Of a stretch of 64,000 nucleotides of DNA, positions 18,485-27,673 are shown one piece after another (position 1 is the first letter of the stretch; each line of letters begins with the position of its first letter). A model generated the notes under the pieces. That model did not search any database. It saw only the letters and a list, made by a program, of their open reading frames with translations, and had not been told where the DNA came from. This DNA comes from an uncultured Clostridia bacterium (GTDB taxonomy: Bacteria > Bacillota > Clostridia > Christensenellales > Borkfalkiaceae). The DNA is taken from contig CAKQJE010000001.1 in NCBI GenBank assembly GCA_934247225.1, positions 124,001 to 188,000 on the forward strand. Direction: 5' to 3'. The position numbers and the translations under genes are program-made.

Positions 18485-19888
18485 ATGCGTAGAATGAAAA
18501 GAAAACCGTCGGCGGCGGTAATAAATCGCCCCGCGAACAACGAACGCAAAGAAAAAGAAATCGCGGAAGAACTCGTAACGGACGAGACCGTCGCAGCGGA
18601 TGAGACCGTCGCGGTTGACGAGGTTGTCGTAGCAGATGAAGCGATTATCGAAAAGGAAAATGTTGAGCTTATAAACGAACCCGCACAGGAGAGCTTCGAA
18701 CCCGTGAGCGAAGAACTTACGGAAGAGGCAGCAGAAGAAGAACCCGCAGTCGAGGAACCCGCGGAAGAGACGGAAGCAGAAGAAGCGGCGGATGAAACGC
18801 CCTTGGAAGCGACCGAAGAAGAGTGCGACGAAATACTCGAAGAGGAAGGAAGTCTCGACGGCTCGGCAGACGAAGTAGAGGCTTTGGCGGCGGAAGATAC
18901 CGAAGAAGCCGAAAATACCGAGGAAATCGAAGAAGTCGAAGAAGCTCCCGCGGAGGAAACGGTTGAAGATCAGGCGGAGGAAGCCGTGGAAACGGTCGAG
19001 AACGCTATCGAAGAAGCGGAAAAAACGGAAGAAGTTGCCGAAGAGACGGCCGAAGCCGAAGAAGAAACGGAAGCCGAGGAAGTGATCGATCAGGCGATAG
19101 AAGCTCCCGAGACGGTGGAAGAGGTAGTCGAAGAAGCTCCCGCCGAAGCGGAAAAGGAAGAACCCGTAACGGAAGCGGAAGAAGCCGTAGAAACGGTCGA
19201 AAACGCTATCGAAGAAGCGGAAAAAACGGAAGAAGTTGCCGAAGAAACGGTCGAAAACGAGGCGGAGGAACAGTCTGAACCGCAGGCAAAACCCGAAAAG
19301 GAAGGGTTTAAGCTTACGGCGCCCGCAAATCTCGAAGAAGTTCTTGCAAACATTTGCGTCAAACGCGGCAGAAAACTTATTTACAGACCGAACGAAATTC
19401 TTTTCAACTGCACGGCAAACGTTGTAGGAACGGATAAAGATAACGAAGAAGGCATAAAAGTTAAAAACATACTCGACGAAGAGATCAAGCAGGGCGTTAA
19501 GCTCGGCTATATCGATAAGTACGACGGGCTTAAAATGAGCGAGATCAAGGAAGAGTATGAAAACGATATCGTTTACGAGTATGCCGAACAGGAATTCAAG
19601 CGCACGGGACTTGTCGTCGACGGCGATAAAATCAAAGTTTACATTTACGATTGGGATATGAAAGCTTTGCATCACGTCGGTTACGTCGCAAAAGAAAACG
19701 TGGACGAGCTTATGCCCTATCTTACGGAAAGAGAGAAATACAGCTTCGATATTTGCGGACTTATAACCGGCGGTAAATACAGAAAGGTTATAAAGGACGA
19801 AGCGAGCGGCAAAGTTACCGTTGAAAAGGGTAACGACGGCAAGCTCGGCATGGAGCTGGATATTTCCGTCATAAACAGAAAAGATTGA
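18485..19888 (+). CDS. Glu/Ala-rich protein with HIRAN-like C-terminal domain
   Basis: This 467-residue protein begins with a short basic stretch. A very acidic low-complexity region (about 20-270) follows, built of Glu, Ala, Val and Thr and including two near-identical copies of EEAVETVENAIEEAEKTEEV. The C-terminal domain (about 275-467) has the spacing FNCTANVVGTDKDNEEGI ... IKVYIYDWDM ... HVGYVAKENVDEL. That resembles HIRAN domains, which bind DNA ends or accompany helicases. The HIRAN assignment is inference by pattern only. There is no signal peptide or membrane segment. It has its own promoter and a weak terminator, and no helicase gene is adjacent. The function is unknown. Confidence 0.55.
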   Translation: MRRMKRKPSAAVINRPANNERKEKEIAEELVTDETVAADETVAVDEVVVADEAIIEKENVELINEPAQESFEPVSEELTEEAAEEEPAVEEPAEETEAEEAADETPLEATEEECDEILEEEGSLDGSADEVEALAAEDTEEAENTEEIEEVEEAPAEETVEDQAEEAVETVENAIEEAEKTEEVAEETAEAEEETEAEEVIDQAIEAPETVEEVVEEAPAEAEKEEPVTEAEEAVETVENAIEEAEKTEEVAEETVENEAEEQSEPQAKPEKEGFKLTAPANLEEVLANICVKRGRKLIYRPNEILFNCTANVVGTDKDNEEGIKVKNILDEEIKQGVKLGYIDKYDGLKMSEIKEEYENDIVYEYAEQEFKRTGLVVDGDKIKVYIYDWDMKALHHVGYVAKENVDELMPYLTEREKYSFDICGLITGGKYRKVIKDEASGKVTVEKGNDGKLGMELDISVINRKD

Positions 19889-19907
19889 CAAAAGTATAAA
19901 AACCGTA

Positions 19908-19935
19908 TTTAAGCCGAAAATTTTTTTGGCTTAAA
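19908..19935 (+). terminator. Weak terminator-like hairpin
   Basis: TTTAAGCC (19908-19915) pairs with GGCTTAAA (19928-19935). The T run is in the loop, not after the stem, so function is doubtful. Confidence 0.35.
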
Positions 19936-20044
19936 GTTTATGTTTTGTATTCGGGGGATCGGTCAAAACAAAGTATTTTCGGGCTTAAAAAAGGCAAAAT
20001 CTTATAAAAGTTTGCAAATAAAGTCGAAATATGTCGAATTTTGT

Positions 20045-20073
20045 TTGATTTTTATTCAAAAATAACGTATAAT
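20045..20073 (+). promoter_or_regulatory. Promoter of the TetR gene
   Basis: TTGATT (20045-20050), 17-base spacer, TATAAT (20068-20073), about 30 bases before the ATG. Confidence 0.7.
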
Positions 20074-20103
20074 TGAATAGAAGCCGAAAATAGGAGTAGC
20101 AAT

Positions 20104-20685
20104 ATGAGAATACGAAACGAAGAAGTTTACAGAGAGAAAAAAGAGCAGATTATGGAAGCCTGCTTTAATTGTTATGCCGACAACGGTTTGCACGGTACGG
20201 GTATCGCCGCCCTTGCAAAAGCATGCGGTATTTCCAAAGCGGCTTTTTATAATTATTTTAACGACGTCGACGAGCTTCTGATTCAGTCTGTTGAGTATTG
20301 TATGGAAAAGGTCGAAAACGACTTTATGGAAAAAGCTCCGACCGATCCGCAGGATGTCGAAAGATTTTTGAAAGAAGTCCCTTATTGGACGAAAGAAAAA
20401 CACGGTAAAAAGTATCGCCTTATGTATCAGGTATACACGCATCCGAAGTATATCGATTACGGCAAGAGATTTTTTGAGGGCGTGAACAAGCGTTACACCG
20501 ATTATGCTAAACAGCTCGAACCGAAGATCGGTATTCCTTACACGACGATAGTTCCTCTCATTTTCATTTTTGTTCGCGCGTGCGTTCATTACGCGATGTT
20601 CGAGGACGAATATTATCTTAAAAGTCAGATGGAAGTTCTCGAAACGGGAGTTCGTTTGTTTATCGAGAAATACAAAAAAGGTTAA
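20104..20685 (+). CDS. TetR/AcrR-family transcriptional regulator
   Basis: This 193-residue protein has an N-terminal TetR helix-turn-helix at about 12-55, including GIAALAKACGISKAAFYNYF, followed by a helical ligand-binding or dimerisation domain with no recognisable subfamily. AGGAG precedes the ATG. Its target is unknown. It is monocistronic, and the glnN gene converges on it across a shared two-way terminator. Confidence 0.9.
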   Translation: MRIRNEEVYREKKEQIMEACFNCYADNGLHGTGIAALAKACGISKAAFYNYFNDVDELLIQSVEYCMEKVENDFMEKAPTDPQDVERFLKEVPYWTKEKHGKKYRLMYQVYTHPKYIDYGKRFFEGVNKRYTDYAKQLEPKIGIPYTTIVPLIFIFVRACVHYAMFEDEYYLKSQMEVLETGVRLFIEKYKKG

Positions 20686-20703
20686 AAATACAAAAAATAT
20701 TTT
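20668..20703 (+). repeat. 18-base duplication at the TetR stop codon
   Basis: The last 18 bases of the gene (20668-20685, AAATACAAAAAAGGTTAA) are followed directly by AAATACAAAAAATATTTT (20686-20703). The first 12 bases match exactly. Confidence 0.6.
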
Positions 20704-20717
20704 TGGTTTTTCATTTT

Positions 20718-20760
20718 AAAGCAAGCCGTCGGAAACTGTGTTTCCGGCGGCTTGCTTTTC
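20718..20760. terminator. Two-way terminator between tetR and glnN
   Basis: AAAGCAAGCCGTCGGAAAC pairs with GTTTCCGGCGGCTTGCTTT, with one mismatch or G-U. T-rich flanks lie on both strands, fitting convergent genes. Confidence 0.85.
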
Positions 20761-20766
20761 ACTTTA

Positions 20767-20792
20767 TTTTAATACATAATTTTAATACATAA
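20767..20792 (-). repeat. Perfect 13-base duplication at the glnN stop codon
   Basis: On the - strand TTATGTATTAAAA (20792-20780), holding the last codons and stop of glnN, is repeated exactly at 20779-20767. Confidence 0.7.
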
Positions 20793-22884
20793 CGCTCGAA
20801 AGGATTTCGGTGTACGTCGGGAAATTCCAATACGCCTTGTCCACAATCGTTTCGAGTTCGTCCGAAATCGCTCTTAATTTGTCCATATCGGGAATGATCA
20901 CGTCTCTGTGATATTCGGCAATCTCTAAGCTTTCCTTTTTAGCCGAGGAAGCTTTAACGTCTTTTTCAAGTTTTTCAATCGCTTTCAAAAGTTTATCATT
21001 AAGCTTCATAAGTCTGTCTATAAGTCGTTTATCGGCTGTTTTTTCGATATCCAAGCCGATAGAAGCCTTTGCCGCAAGCCCGCTTGCGAGTTCGTCGGAA
21101 TATCCTATCGCGGCGGGGAGAACTTCTCGTCTTGCCATGTTAAGCATTGTTTTTGCTTCTACTTCGATTATCTTTACGTAAGTGTCGAGCTGAATTTCGT
21201 ATCTCGATTTAACTTCTGTTTCCGTTAAAACTCCGTGGCGGACGAACAAATCGATATTCTTCTTTTCGAGATAATAAGGAAGCGCGTCGACGGTGGTTTT
21301 AAGATTTAAAAGTCCGCGTTTTTCGGCTTCTTTAACCCATTCGTCGGAGTAGTTGTTTCCGTTGAAAACGATACGCTTATGAGCCGAGTAACTCTTTCTG
21401 ATAATCTCGATTACCGCCGCATTAAAATCCTTTGCGGAAGAAAGCTCGTCGGCAAAATCGCTTAAAACGTCGGAAACGATTGTGTTTATAACCACGTTCG
21501 CCGCCGAAACCGACATATCCGAACCTACCATACGGAATTCGAATTTATTACCCGTGAACGCGAACGGCGAAGTTCTGTTTCTGTCCGTCTTGTCCTTGTC
21601 GAATTTGGGGATAAGCCCGCTCGTTATCTTTAAAACTTCGGCTTTTATCTCGCTGTATTTCGCGCCGCGTTCGATAGAGGAGAGAATGCTTTCGAGTTCC
21701 TCGCCGATAAACATCGAAACGATCGCCGGGGGAGCTTCGTTTGCTCCGAGTCTGTGGTCGTTGCCCGCGGAAGCAACCGAAATACGAAGTAAATCCTGAT
21801 ATTTATCCACAGCCGTTATAACCGCGGCGAGGAAAAGGAGAAATCTCGGGTTGTTTTCGGGGTGGTCGGTCGGGTCGAGCAGGTTTTCGCCGCGATCGGT
21901 CGCCATCGACCAATTGTTGTGCTTGCCGCTTCCGTTGATTCCGTCGAACGGCTTTTCATGGAGCAGGCAAACCATTCCGTGGCGGTTCGCAACCGATTTC
22001 ATTACCGACATAACGATCTGATTGTGATCTACCGCGTCGTTGGACGGAGTGTAAACGCAGGCGAGTTCGTGCTGAGCGGGCGCGACTTCGTTATGCTTCG
22101 TTTTCGCGTAAACCCCGAGTTTCCAGAGTTCCTCGTCGAGATCGTGCATATAATCCCAGACGCGCTGCTTGATTTTTCCGAAATAGTGGTCTTCGAGTTC
22201 CTGACCTTTCGGGGGATGCGCTCCGAAAAGCGTTCTTCCGCAGGTCGCGAGGTCGAGCCTTTTTTCGTAAACTTCCTTGTCGACAAGGAAATATTCCTGT
22301 TCCGCGCCGACCGTGGAAATGATTTTTTTGGTGTCTTTATCGCCGAAAAGGCGCATAATTCTGAGAACCTGTTTGTTCAAAGCCTCGATACTTTTCAAAA
22401 GAGGAGTCTTTTTATCGAGCGATTCGCCGCCGTACGAGCAGAAAATCGTGGGGATATACAACGAGCCGTCTTTTACGAACGCTTTGGACGAAGGATCCCA
22501 CGCCGTGTAACCTCTCGCTTCGAAAGTGGAACGGAGTCCGCCGCTGGGGAAGCTCGAAGCGTCGGGTTCGCCTTTAACGAGCATTTTGCCCGAAAATTTG
22601 GTAACGACGCCGCCTTTGCCGTCGGGTTCGATGAAAGCTTCGTGTTTTTCGGCGGTAACGCCCGTCATAGGCTGAAACCAATGAGTGTAGTGCGTCGCGC
22701 CCTTTTCCATTGCCCACGCCATCATCGCCTTTGCGATTTCGTCGGCGGCTTTTTTGGCGAGCGGCACGTTTTCGTCGACCGTTTTTCTGTAACTGTCGTA
22801 TGCTTCTTTGGAAATTCTCTTTTCCATTTCGACGTCCGTAAAGACGTTTTCCGCGAAAAGCTTTTCAACCTTGGTGTCTTTCAT
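20782..22884 (-). CDS. glnN: Glutamine synthetase type III
   Basis: GlnN makes glutamine from glutamate, ammonia and ATP. Its 700-residue length is typical of GSIII and far above GSI. Visible motifs: GAEQEYFLVD near 190, EVAPAQHELACVY near 265 and KHNNWSM near 317, with ATP- and glutamate-binding residues in the right order. The ATG is preceded by CGGAGGA and lies 14 bases downstream of the pyrG stop. The two form an operon joining CTP synthesis (a glutamine consumer) to glutamine synthesis. Confidence 0.95.
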   Translation of the reverse strand: MKDTKVEKLFAENVFTDVEMEKRISKEAYDSYRKTVDENVPLAKKAADEIAKAMMAWAMEKGATHYTHWFQPMTGVTAEKHEAFIEPDGKGGVVTKFSGKMLVKGEPDASSFPSGGLRSTFEARGYTAWDPSSKAFVKDGSLYIPTIFCSYGGESLDKKTPLLKSIEALNKQVLRIMRLFGDKDTKKIISTVGAEQEYFLVDKEVYEKRLDLATCGRTLFGAHPPKGQELEDHYFGKIKQRVWDYMHDLDEELWKLGVYAKTKHNEVAPAQHELACVYTPSNDAVDHNQIVMSVMKSVANRHGMVCLLHEKPFDGINGSGKHNNWSMATDRGENLLDPTDHPENNPRFLLFLAAVITAVDKYQDLLRISVASAGNDHRLGANEAPPAIVSMFIGEELESILSSIERGAKYSEIKAEVLKITSGLIPKFDKDKTDRNRTSPFAFTGNKFEFRMVGSDMSVSAANVVINTIVSDVLSDFADELSSAKDFNAAVIEIIRKSYSAHKRIVFNGNNYSDEWVKEAEKRGLLNLKTTVDALPYYLEKKNIDLFVRHGVLTETEVKSRYEIQLDTYVKIIEVEAKTMLNMARREVLPAAIGYSDELASGLAAKASIGLDIEKTADKRLIDRLMKLNDKLLKAIEKLEKDVKASSAKKESLEIAEYHRDVIIPDMDKLRAISDELETIVDKAYWNFPTYTEILSSVMY

Positions 22885-22898
22885 TTTTGTCCTCCGTG

Positions 22899-24506
22899 TT
22901 ATTTGTTTTCGTCGTGCGTTTTAACGCAGCTTGCTATAAATCCTTTGAAAAGGGGATGCGCTCTGTTCGGTCTCGACTTGAATTCGGGATGGAACTGCGC
23001 GCCTAAGAAAAATTTGTCTCCGTCGATCTCGACCGTCTCGACGATCCTGCCGTCGGGCGAAGTACCCGATAAAACGAGTCCGCCGTTTTCGAGCGTCTGA
23101 CGATATTCGTTGTTGAATTCGTATCTGTGGCGGTGGCGTTCGGTTATCGCTTTCGCCTTGTAGCATTCGGCAAGTTTTGTGCCGTCTTTTATGTCGCAGG
23201 GGTATGCGCCGAGTCTCATCGTGCCGCCCTTGGGAATATTTCCCTGCTGGTCGGGCATAAGGTCGATAACCTTATATTTCGCGTTTTCGTCGAATTCGCC
23301 TGACGTCGCTTTTTCGAGTCCGCAAACGTTTCTCGCGAATTCCATAACCATAACCTGCATTCCGAGACAAATTCCGAAATAGGGCAGATTATGCTCTCTT
23401 GCGTAGCGGCAGGTTTCTATCATTCCTTCGATACCTCTCGAACCGAAGCCGCCGGGAACGATTATTCCGTCCACGCCTTTGAAAATTTCTTCCGCCGTAT
23501 CGGGGAAAACCTCTTCGCTGTCCACCCATTCGATATCGACGTAGCATCCGTTTTCAAATCCCGCCGAGTAAAGCGCTTCGACGACCGAAAGATAGGAGTC
23601 GTGGAGCTTGACGTATTTTCCGACGAGCGCGACCGTAACGTGTTTTCTTCTGCTTCCGATACGCTTGATAAGTTCTTTCCAGGGCGTTAAATCGAGCTTG
23701 CCTCTGAGTTTAAGCTCTCTGCAAACGACTTTGTCGAGTCCGTTTTTGTGGAGCATGACGGGCGTTTTGTATAAGCAGTCGAGCGTTACGTCGGAAATTA
23801 CGCAGTCGGGCTTTACGTTGCAGAACAACGCGATTTTCTTTCTTAAATCGTCGCCGATATCGGAATCGGAACGGGTGACGATAACGTCGGGGTGGATTCC
23901 GAGCGATTGAAGTTCTTTAACGCTGTGCTGTGTGGGTTTGGTCTTGTATTCGTCCGAACCCGAAACGTAAGGAACGAGACAAACGTGAATGAACAGACAG
24001 TTTGCTCTGCCGACGTCCGAAGCGTACTGTCTTATCGCTTCGAGGAAATGCGCGCTTTCGATATCGCCTATCGTTCCGCCGACTTCCGTGATGACCACGT
24101 CCGCTTTGGTGACTTCGGCGTTTTTCTTTATGAAATGTTTGGTTTCGTTGGTGACGTGGGGAATTATCTGGACGGTTTGCCCGAGATATTCGCCCTTTCT
24201 TTCCTTTTCGAGAACTTTTGAAAATACTTTTCCCGAAGTTAAGTTGGAGTACTTGTTAAGATCTTCGTCGATAAATCTTTCGTAGTGTCCGAGGTCGAGG
24301 TCGGTTTCCGCGCCATCTTCGGTAACGTAAACTTCGCCGTGCTGAATGGGATTCATCGTGCCGGGATCCACGTTCATGTATGGGTCGAGCTTCTGCGCCG
24401 CGACCTTATAGCCTCTCAGTTTCAAAAGTCTGCCGAGCGAAGCCGCGACTATGCCTTTGCCGAGTCCCGAAACAACGCCGCCCGTAACGAATATGTATTT
24501 GGTCAT
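22899..24506 (-). CDS. pyrG: CTP synthase
   Basis: PyrG converts UTP to CTP using ATP and glutamine. The 535-residue protein has the N-terminal synthase domain ([20 protein letters not shown] at about 6-25) and the C-terminal class I glutaminase (GICLGMQ near 378 with the catalytic Cys, and [10 protein letters not shown] near 507). The ATG follows AAGAGGT. A promoter and a leader hairpin with a following T run lie upstream, suggesting attenuation. glnN follows in the same operon. Confidence 0.97.
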   Translation of the reverse strand: MTKYIFVTGGVVSGLGKGIVAASLGRLLKLRGYKVAAQKLDPYMNVDPGTMNPIQHGEVYVTEDGAETDLDLGHYERFIDEDLNKYSNLTSGKVFSKVLEKERKGEYLGQTVQIIPHVTNETKHFIKKNAEVTKADVVITEVGGTIGDIESAHFLEAIRQYASDVGRANCLFIHVCLVPYVSGSDEYKTKPTQHSVKELQSLGIHPDVIVTRSDSDIGDDLRKKIALFCNVKPDCVISDVTLDCLYKTPVMLHKNGLDKVVCRELKLRGKLDLTPWKELIKRIGSRRKHVTVALVGKYVKLHDSYLSVVEALYSAGFENGCYVDIEWVDSEEVFPDTAEEIFKGVDGIIVPGGFGSRGIEGMIETCRYAREHNLPYFGICLGMQVMVMEFARNVCGLEKATSGEFDENAKYKVIDLMPDQQGNIPKGGTMRLGAYPCDIKDGTKLAECYKAKAITERHRHRYEFNNEYRQTLENGGLVLSGTSPDGRIVETVEIDGDKFFLGAQFHPEFKSRPNRAHPLFKGFIASCVKTHDENK

Positions 24507-24615
24507 AATACCTCTTTTCCTTACCGCCTTTGAATTTGCCCTTTGCGATTTAGGAATTTTTTCTTCCGTTTTGCCTTAAAAACGGGTGTAAATATACCTT
24601 TCGAGGTCTTTAAAA

Positions 24616-24675
24616 ATGAAAAAGGGCGTTTTTTTTTAGAAACCCGAAACATGGTTCCTAAAAAAACGCCCCGAA
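24616..24675 (-). promoter_or_regulatory. Terminator-like leader hairpin of pyrG (possible attenuator)
   Basis: On the - strand, GGGCGTTTTTTTAG...AACC pairs with GGTTTCTAAAAAAAAACGCCC, followed by TTTTTCATTTTT. It lies between the promoter and pyrG, where an attenuator would sit. Gram-positive pyrG genes are often controlled by leader termination that senses CTP. The GGG initiation run of the Bacillus mechanism is not at the predicted start here. Confidence 0.55.
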
Positions 24676-24700
24676 AAGCTATATTCAAAAAACGCATTTT

Positions 24701-24729
24701 ATATTACTACGGTTCGCGGTAAATGTCAA
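24701..24729 (-). promoter_or_regulatory. pyrG-glnN promoter
   Basis: On the - strand TTGACA (24729-24724), 17-base spacer, TAATAT (24706-24701). The leader is about 190 bases. Confidence 0.75.
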
Positions 24730-24781
24730 GCGTATAAAACAAAAAAATTACAATTTTTTTTCGGAGCGCGAAGTCGGAGTT

Positions 24782-27376
24782 TTATCGCTCCGTTTCGGTT
24801 ACGGCTTCGGCGGGAAGAAGCGATAAAAACGGCGACGGGGCGCGGCGATAGCTCACGTCGTAAAACGTTTTGTATTTCGGGTAAGTTATGACGAGTTTTT
24901 CTTTCGCGCGGGTTATCGCAACGTAAAACACTCTCTTTTCTTCCTCTTCGTTGTGCGTTTCCACGGCTTTATAGGACGGGAATTCGTTTTCGCCCATACC
25001 GACGAGTATTACTTCTTTGAATTCGCAGCCTTTCGACTGATGAACGGTGACGAGCGGAACCTTGTTGAATTTCTTTACGATAACGTCCATCTGGCTTCCC
25101 GAAAGGGAAACGTCCTGCAAAAAGGATTTCAAAAAGCTGAGCGGTTCGTTGTTTCCTATATAGCTTTTAAGCGCGCGGTATAAGTCGTTGAGAGACTCTT
25201 TATCCGCGTCGGCGGCGGCTTTCGAGCGATTAAGACCGAGCGTTTCGCCTATCGATTTTATAAGCGTTATGATATCGTTTTTCAGAAGCAGACCTTTCAT
25301 TGTATATATAAGGTCGTAAAAACCTTTGAAAACGTCGGCGTATCTTTCGGTAATCGTCTTGCGGGCTTTTTTCGTGGGGTAAAGGTATTTTTCGATAAAA
25401 ACTTTAAGCACTTGTTCGGTTGCCGAAACGTCCGAAAAAGCGTCGTGCGCGCGGACGTTTTCGATATCGAACGCCTTGCAGAGCGTTTCGAGTTTGTAGT
25501 CGCCCGTCTGCGGCTTTAAAAGCGCGGCGATTTTGAGCGTGTCGTAACGGTAAGGGAAAGCGTGGGGCAAAGAGTACTTTTTCAGTTCCCTTTCGAGAAT
25601 TATATCGTCGAAAGAGGAGCTGTTGTGTCCTATGATAACGCAGCCGTTTGCAAATTCGCAGAAATCTTTCAGAACTTCTTCGGCGCGTCTGCCGCCGTGA
25701 GTTTTTATATATTCCTTATCGTAACCGTGAACGGAAACGGCGGAGCTTTTGATTTCGATTTCGGGGAGAATGAACTCGTTGAACGTTTCTTTTATTCCGT
25801 TTCTGCCCGTTTTCACGGCGGAAATCTGAACGGCTTCGTCGTTGTCGAGATCGAGCCCGGTGGTTTCGAGGTCGTAAACGATTATTCCGCCATTGTCGTA
25901 AGATTGCAAAAGCGGTTCGTAAAAATCGGAAAAACGATATACTTCGCCCGACAAAAATTGCCCCGCGGAAAGCCCGAGAGAAGAGTAGTCGTTTAAAGCC
26001 GCGATCATTTCGCAGGTCACGGTTTTAACGCATTTCGGGGCTATTCTCAAAAACGACGCTTCGTCGTCGGGGTTTAAAATAAGCCTTAAAAAAGCGAGCG
26101 CGTCTTTCACTATCGGTTTTTTGTAAAATTGGAAATGGGTGTCCGCCGTGAAAAACGCGAGTCTGTTTTCGGCGGGAAGAGAGGCGTTTATCTCCGCAAG
26201 CTCTCTGTATAATTCCGCTATGTATCTGTTGGATCGCGCCATAACGCATATTTCCGAAGCTTCGCCGTGAAATTCGGCGACTTTCCCGAAAACGAATTTC
26301 GCTTCGTCTTTCGCGTCCTTACAGCCGACGATCTCGATTTTGTCCTCGTCCTTTGTTTCGCCTGCGGGCGGAAGCTCGGTTTTGTCTCCGAAAGCCGATT
26401 TAAGATAGTACGCGGCGGCGTAAGACAGAACGGGCGCGGAACGTCTGTTTTTGTCGAGATTTATAACGAGCGGGTCGTATTCCTTTTTGAAGTCGTCGAT
26501 TATTTCGAACGGTTTCGAGCCGCGCCAGCCGTAGATAGTCTGGTATTCGTCGCCGCATAAAAGGACATTCGCGCCCTTGAAAAAGTACTTCATTATCCCG
26601 TATTCGTAAAAGCTCGTGTCCTGCATTTCATCCACGATAATCAACTTATAGGCGGGTTTCTGATAGTTGATGTCCGAAATAATCTCACGTGCGGAAAAGA
26701 TTAAATCGTCGAAATCGCAAAGGGCGGAGGAGCTAAGAACGAAGCGGTATTTTTCCATGAACTCCGAGCCTTTCGTCTTTAAAAAACCGATAAGGTTCTC
26801 GTCGGTGTATCTCGCCGCGCCTTTTTTAACGACGAAACAATCTCTGAATTCCTTGCTGCTTTCCGCAAGCGAGTTTATCGCCGTGCCGTAACCGCTCGGC
26901 GAAAAATAGTTATATCCCGCTTCCGCGCGGCGGTGTTTTATCATGGAAACGGCTTTCACGAGGTTTTTTGTCTGAATCGGTACCGAGCCGTCGGCGGTTT
27001 TGTATTGACCCGAAGCTATATAATCTGTTAAAATCGACTTTAAAATCTCGCCTTCGTCGATTTCGTCCGCAATCTGCTTGTCGGAAAATTTCCCCGTTTT
27101 CCTGCCGTATTCGCGCATAAGCTTATAGCAAAACCCGTGAATGGTGTAAACCTCGGGGCGGAAATCGCCGCAGTATTTCAAAATATCGTCTTTAAGCTCG
27201 TCGGCGGCTTTCACGGTGAACGTGAGACACAAAATTTTGTCTGCGTCTATGCCGAGCTTATCCGCCTCGACTATTTTCTGCGCCACGGTATAAGTCTTGC
27301 CCGTACCCGCCCTTGCGAGCATTAAAACGTTTCTTTTAAATTCGTTTACGGCTTTCGCCTGCATTTCCGATAACAT
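24782..27376 (-). CDS. UvrD/Rep-type helicase with internal DnaQ-like exonuclease
   Basis: This 864-residue protein has an SF1 helicase core: Walker A RAGTGKT near 21-27, LTFTVKAADE, Walker B IVDEMQDTSF near 245 and GDEYQTIYGWRG after it; motifs V and VI (TVHQSKGCEF near 777, FYVAITRAKE near 820) lie at the C-terminus. Between the two halves, at about 500-665, sits a complete DEDDh exonuclease: Exo I DLETTGLD, Exo II GHNSSSFDD and Exo III HDAFSD. It likely unwinds DNA and degrades 3' ends in repair, but the exact pathway is unknown. The ribosome binding site is weak. It stands alone, upstream of pyrG. Confidence 0.85.
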   Translation of the reverse strand: MLSEMQAKAVNEFKRNVLMLARAGTGKTYTVAQKIVEADKLGIDADKILCLTFTVKAADELKDDILKYCGDFRPEVYTIHGFCYKLMREYGRKTGKFSDKQIADEIDEGEILKSILTDYIASGQYKTADGSVPIQTKNLVKAVSMIKHRRAEAGYNYFSPSGYGTAINSLAESSKEFRDCFVVKKGAARYTDENLIGFLKTKGSEFMEKYRFVLSSSALCDFDDLIFSAREIISDINYQKPAYKLIIVDEMQDTSFYEYGIMKYFFKGANVLLCGDEYQTIYGWRGSKPFEIIDDFKKEYDPLVINLDKNRRSAPVLSYAAAYYLKSAFGDKTELPPAGETKDEDKIEIVGCKDAKDEAKFVFGKVAEFHGEASEICVMARSNRYIAELYRELAEINASLPAENRLAFFTADTHFQFYKKPIVKDALAFLRLILNPDDEASFLRIAPKCVKTVTCEMIAALNDYSSLGLSAGQFLSGEVYRFSDFYEPLLQSYDNGGIIVYDLETTGLDLDNDEAVQISAVKTGRNGIKETFNEFILPEIEIKSSAVSVHGYDKEYIKTHGGRRAEEVLKDFCEFANGCVIIGHNSSSFDDIILERELKKYSLPHAFPYRYDTLKIAALLKPQTGDYKLETLCKAFDIENVRAHDAFSDVSATEQVLKVFIEKYLYPTKKARKTITERYADVFKGFYDLIYTMKGLLLKNDIITLIKSIGETLGLNRSKAAADADKESLNDLYRALKSYIGNNEPLSFLKSFLQDVSLSGSQMDVIVKKFNKVPLVTVHQSKGCEFKEVILVGMGENEFPSYKAVETHNEEEEKRVFYVAITRAKEKLVITYPKYKTFYDVSYRRAPSPFLSLLPAEAVTETER

Positions 27377-27629
27377 ATTTTTATTTTACCATTTACAGCC
27401 AAAAACTGCAACCTTTTTGACTGTTTTAGTATTTTTCGGCTTGTTTTTTATTTGAAATCGGCATATTCTACTGCGGGTAGAGACGAAAAATACTCGTTCT
27501 ACCGCCCGATAACATATCGTATAGCGCAAAATGGCAACAATAGACATACTTATGCCGCAATCGGTGGTAATATATTAACAGAAAACCCGACGCGCGGTTA
27601 AACCGTCTTATGCGTGAGGGAAAAATCGA
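27377..27629. other. Non-coding stretch between helicase and DegV genes
   Basis: An imperfect hairpin (GCGGGTAGAGACGA with TCGTTCTACCGC) lies at 27474-27508. No conserved RNA or gene was recognised in the rest. Confidence 0.3.
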
Positions 27630-27656
27630 TTGACAAAAAAATATTTCAAATATAAA
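27630..27656 (+). promoter_or_regulatory. Probable DegV operon promoter
   Basis: TTGACA (27630-27635) and TATAAA (27651-27656) with a short 15-base spacer, directly before the AAGGAGAG ribosome binding site. If correct, the leader is very short. Confidence 0.45.
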
Positions 27657-27673
27657 AGGAAAAGGAGAGAAAA

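Noticed and set aside
18413..19891. Long - strand frame opposite the Glu-rich gene
   Set aside because: It is a Phe/Arg-rich mirror of a GAA-rich coding sequence, without a start site or homology.
21862..23100. Long + strand frame opposite glnN and pyrG
   Set aside because: Spans two genuine - strand genes and has no recognisable motif; a compositional shadow.
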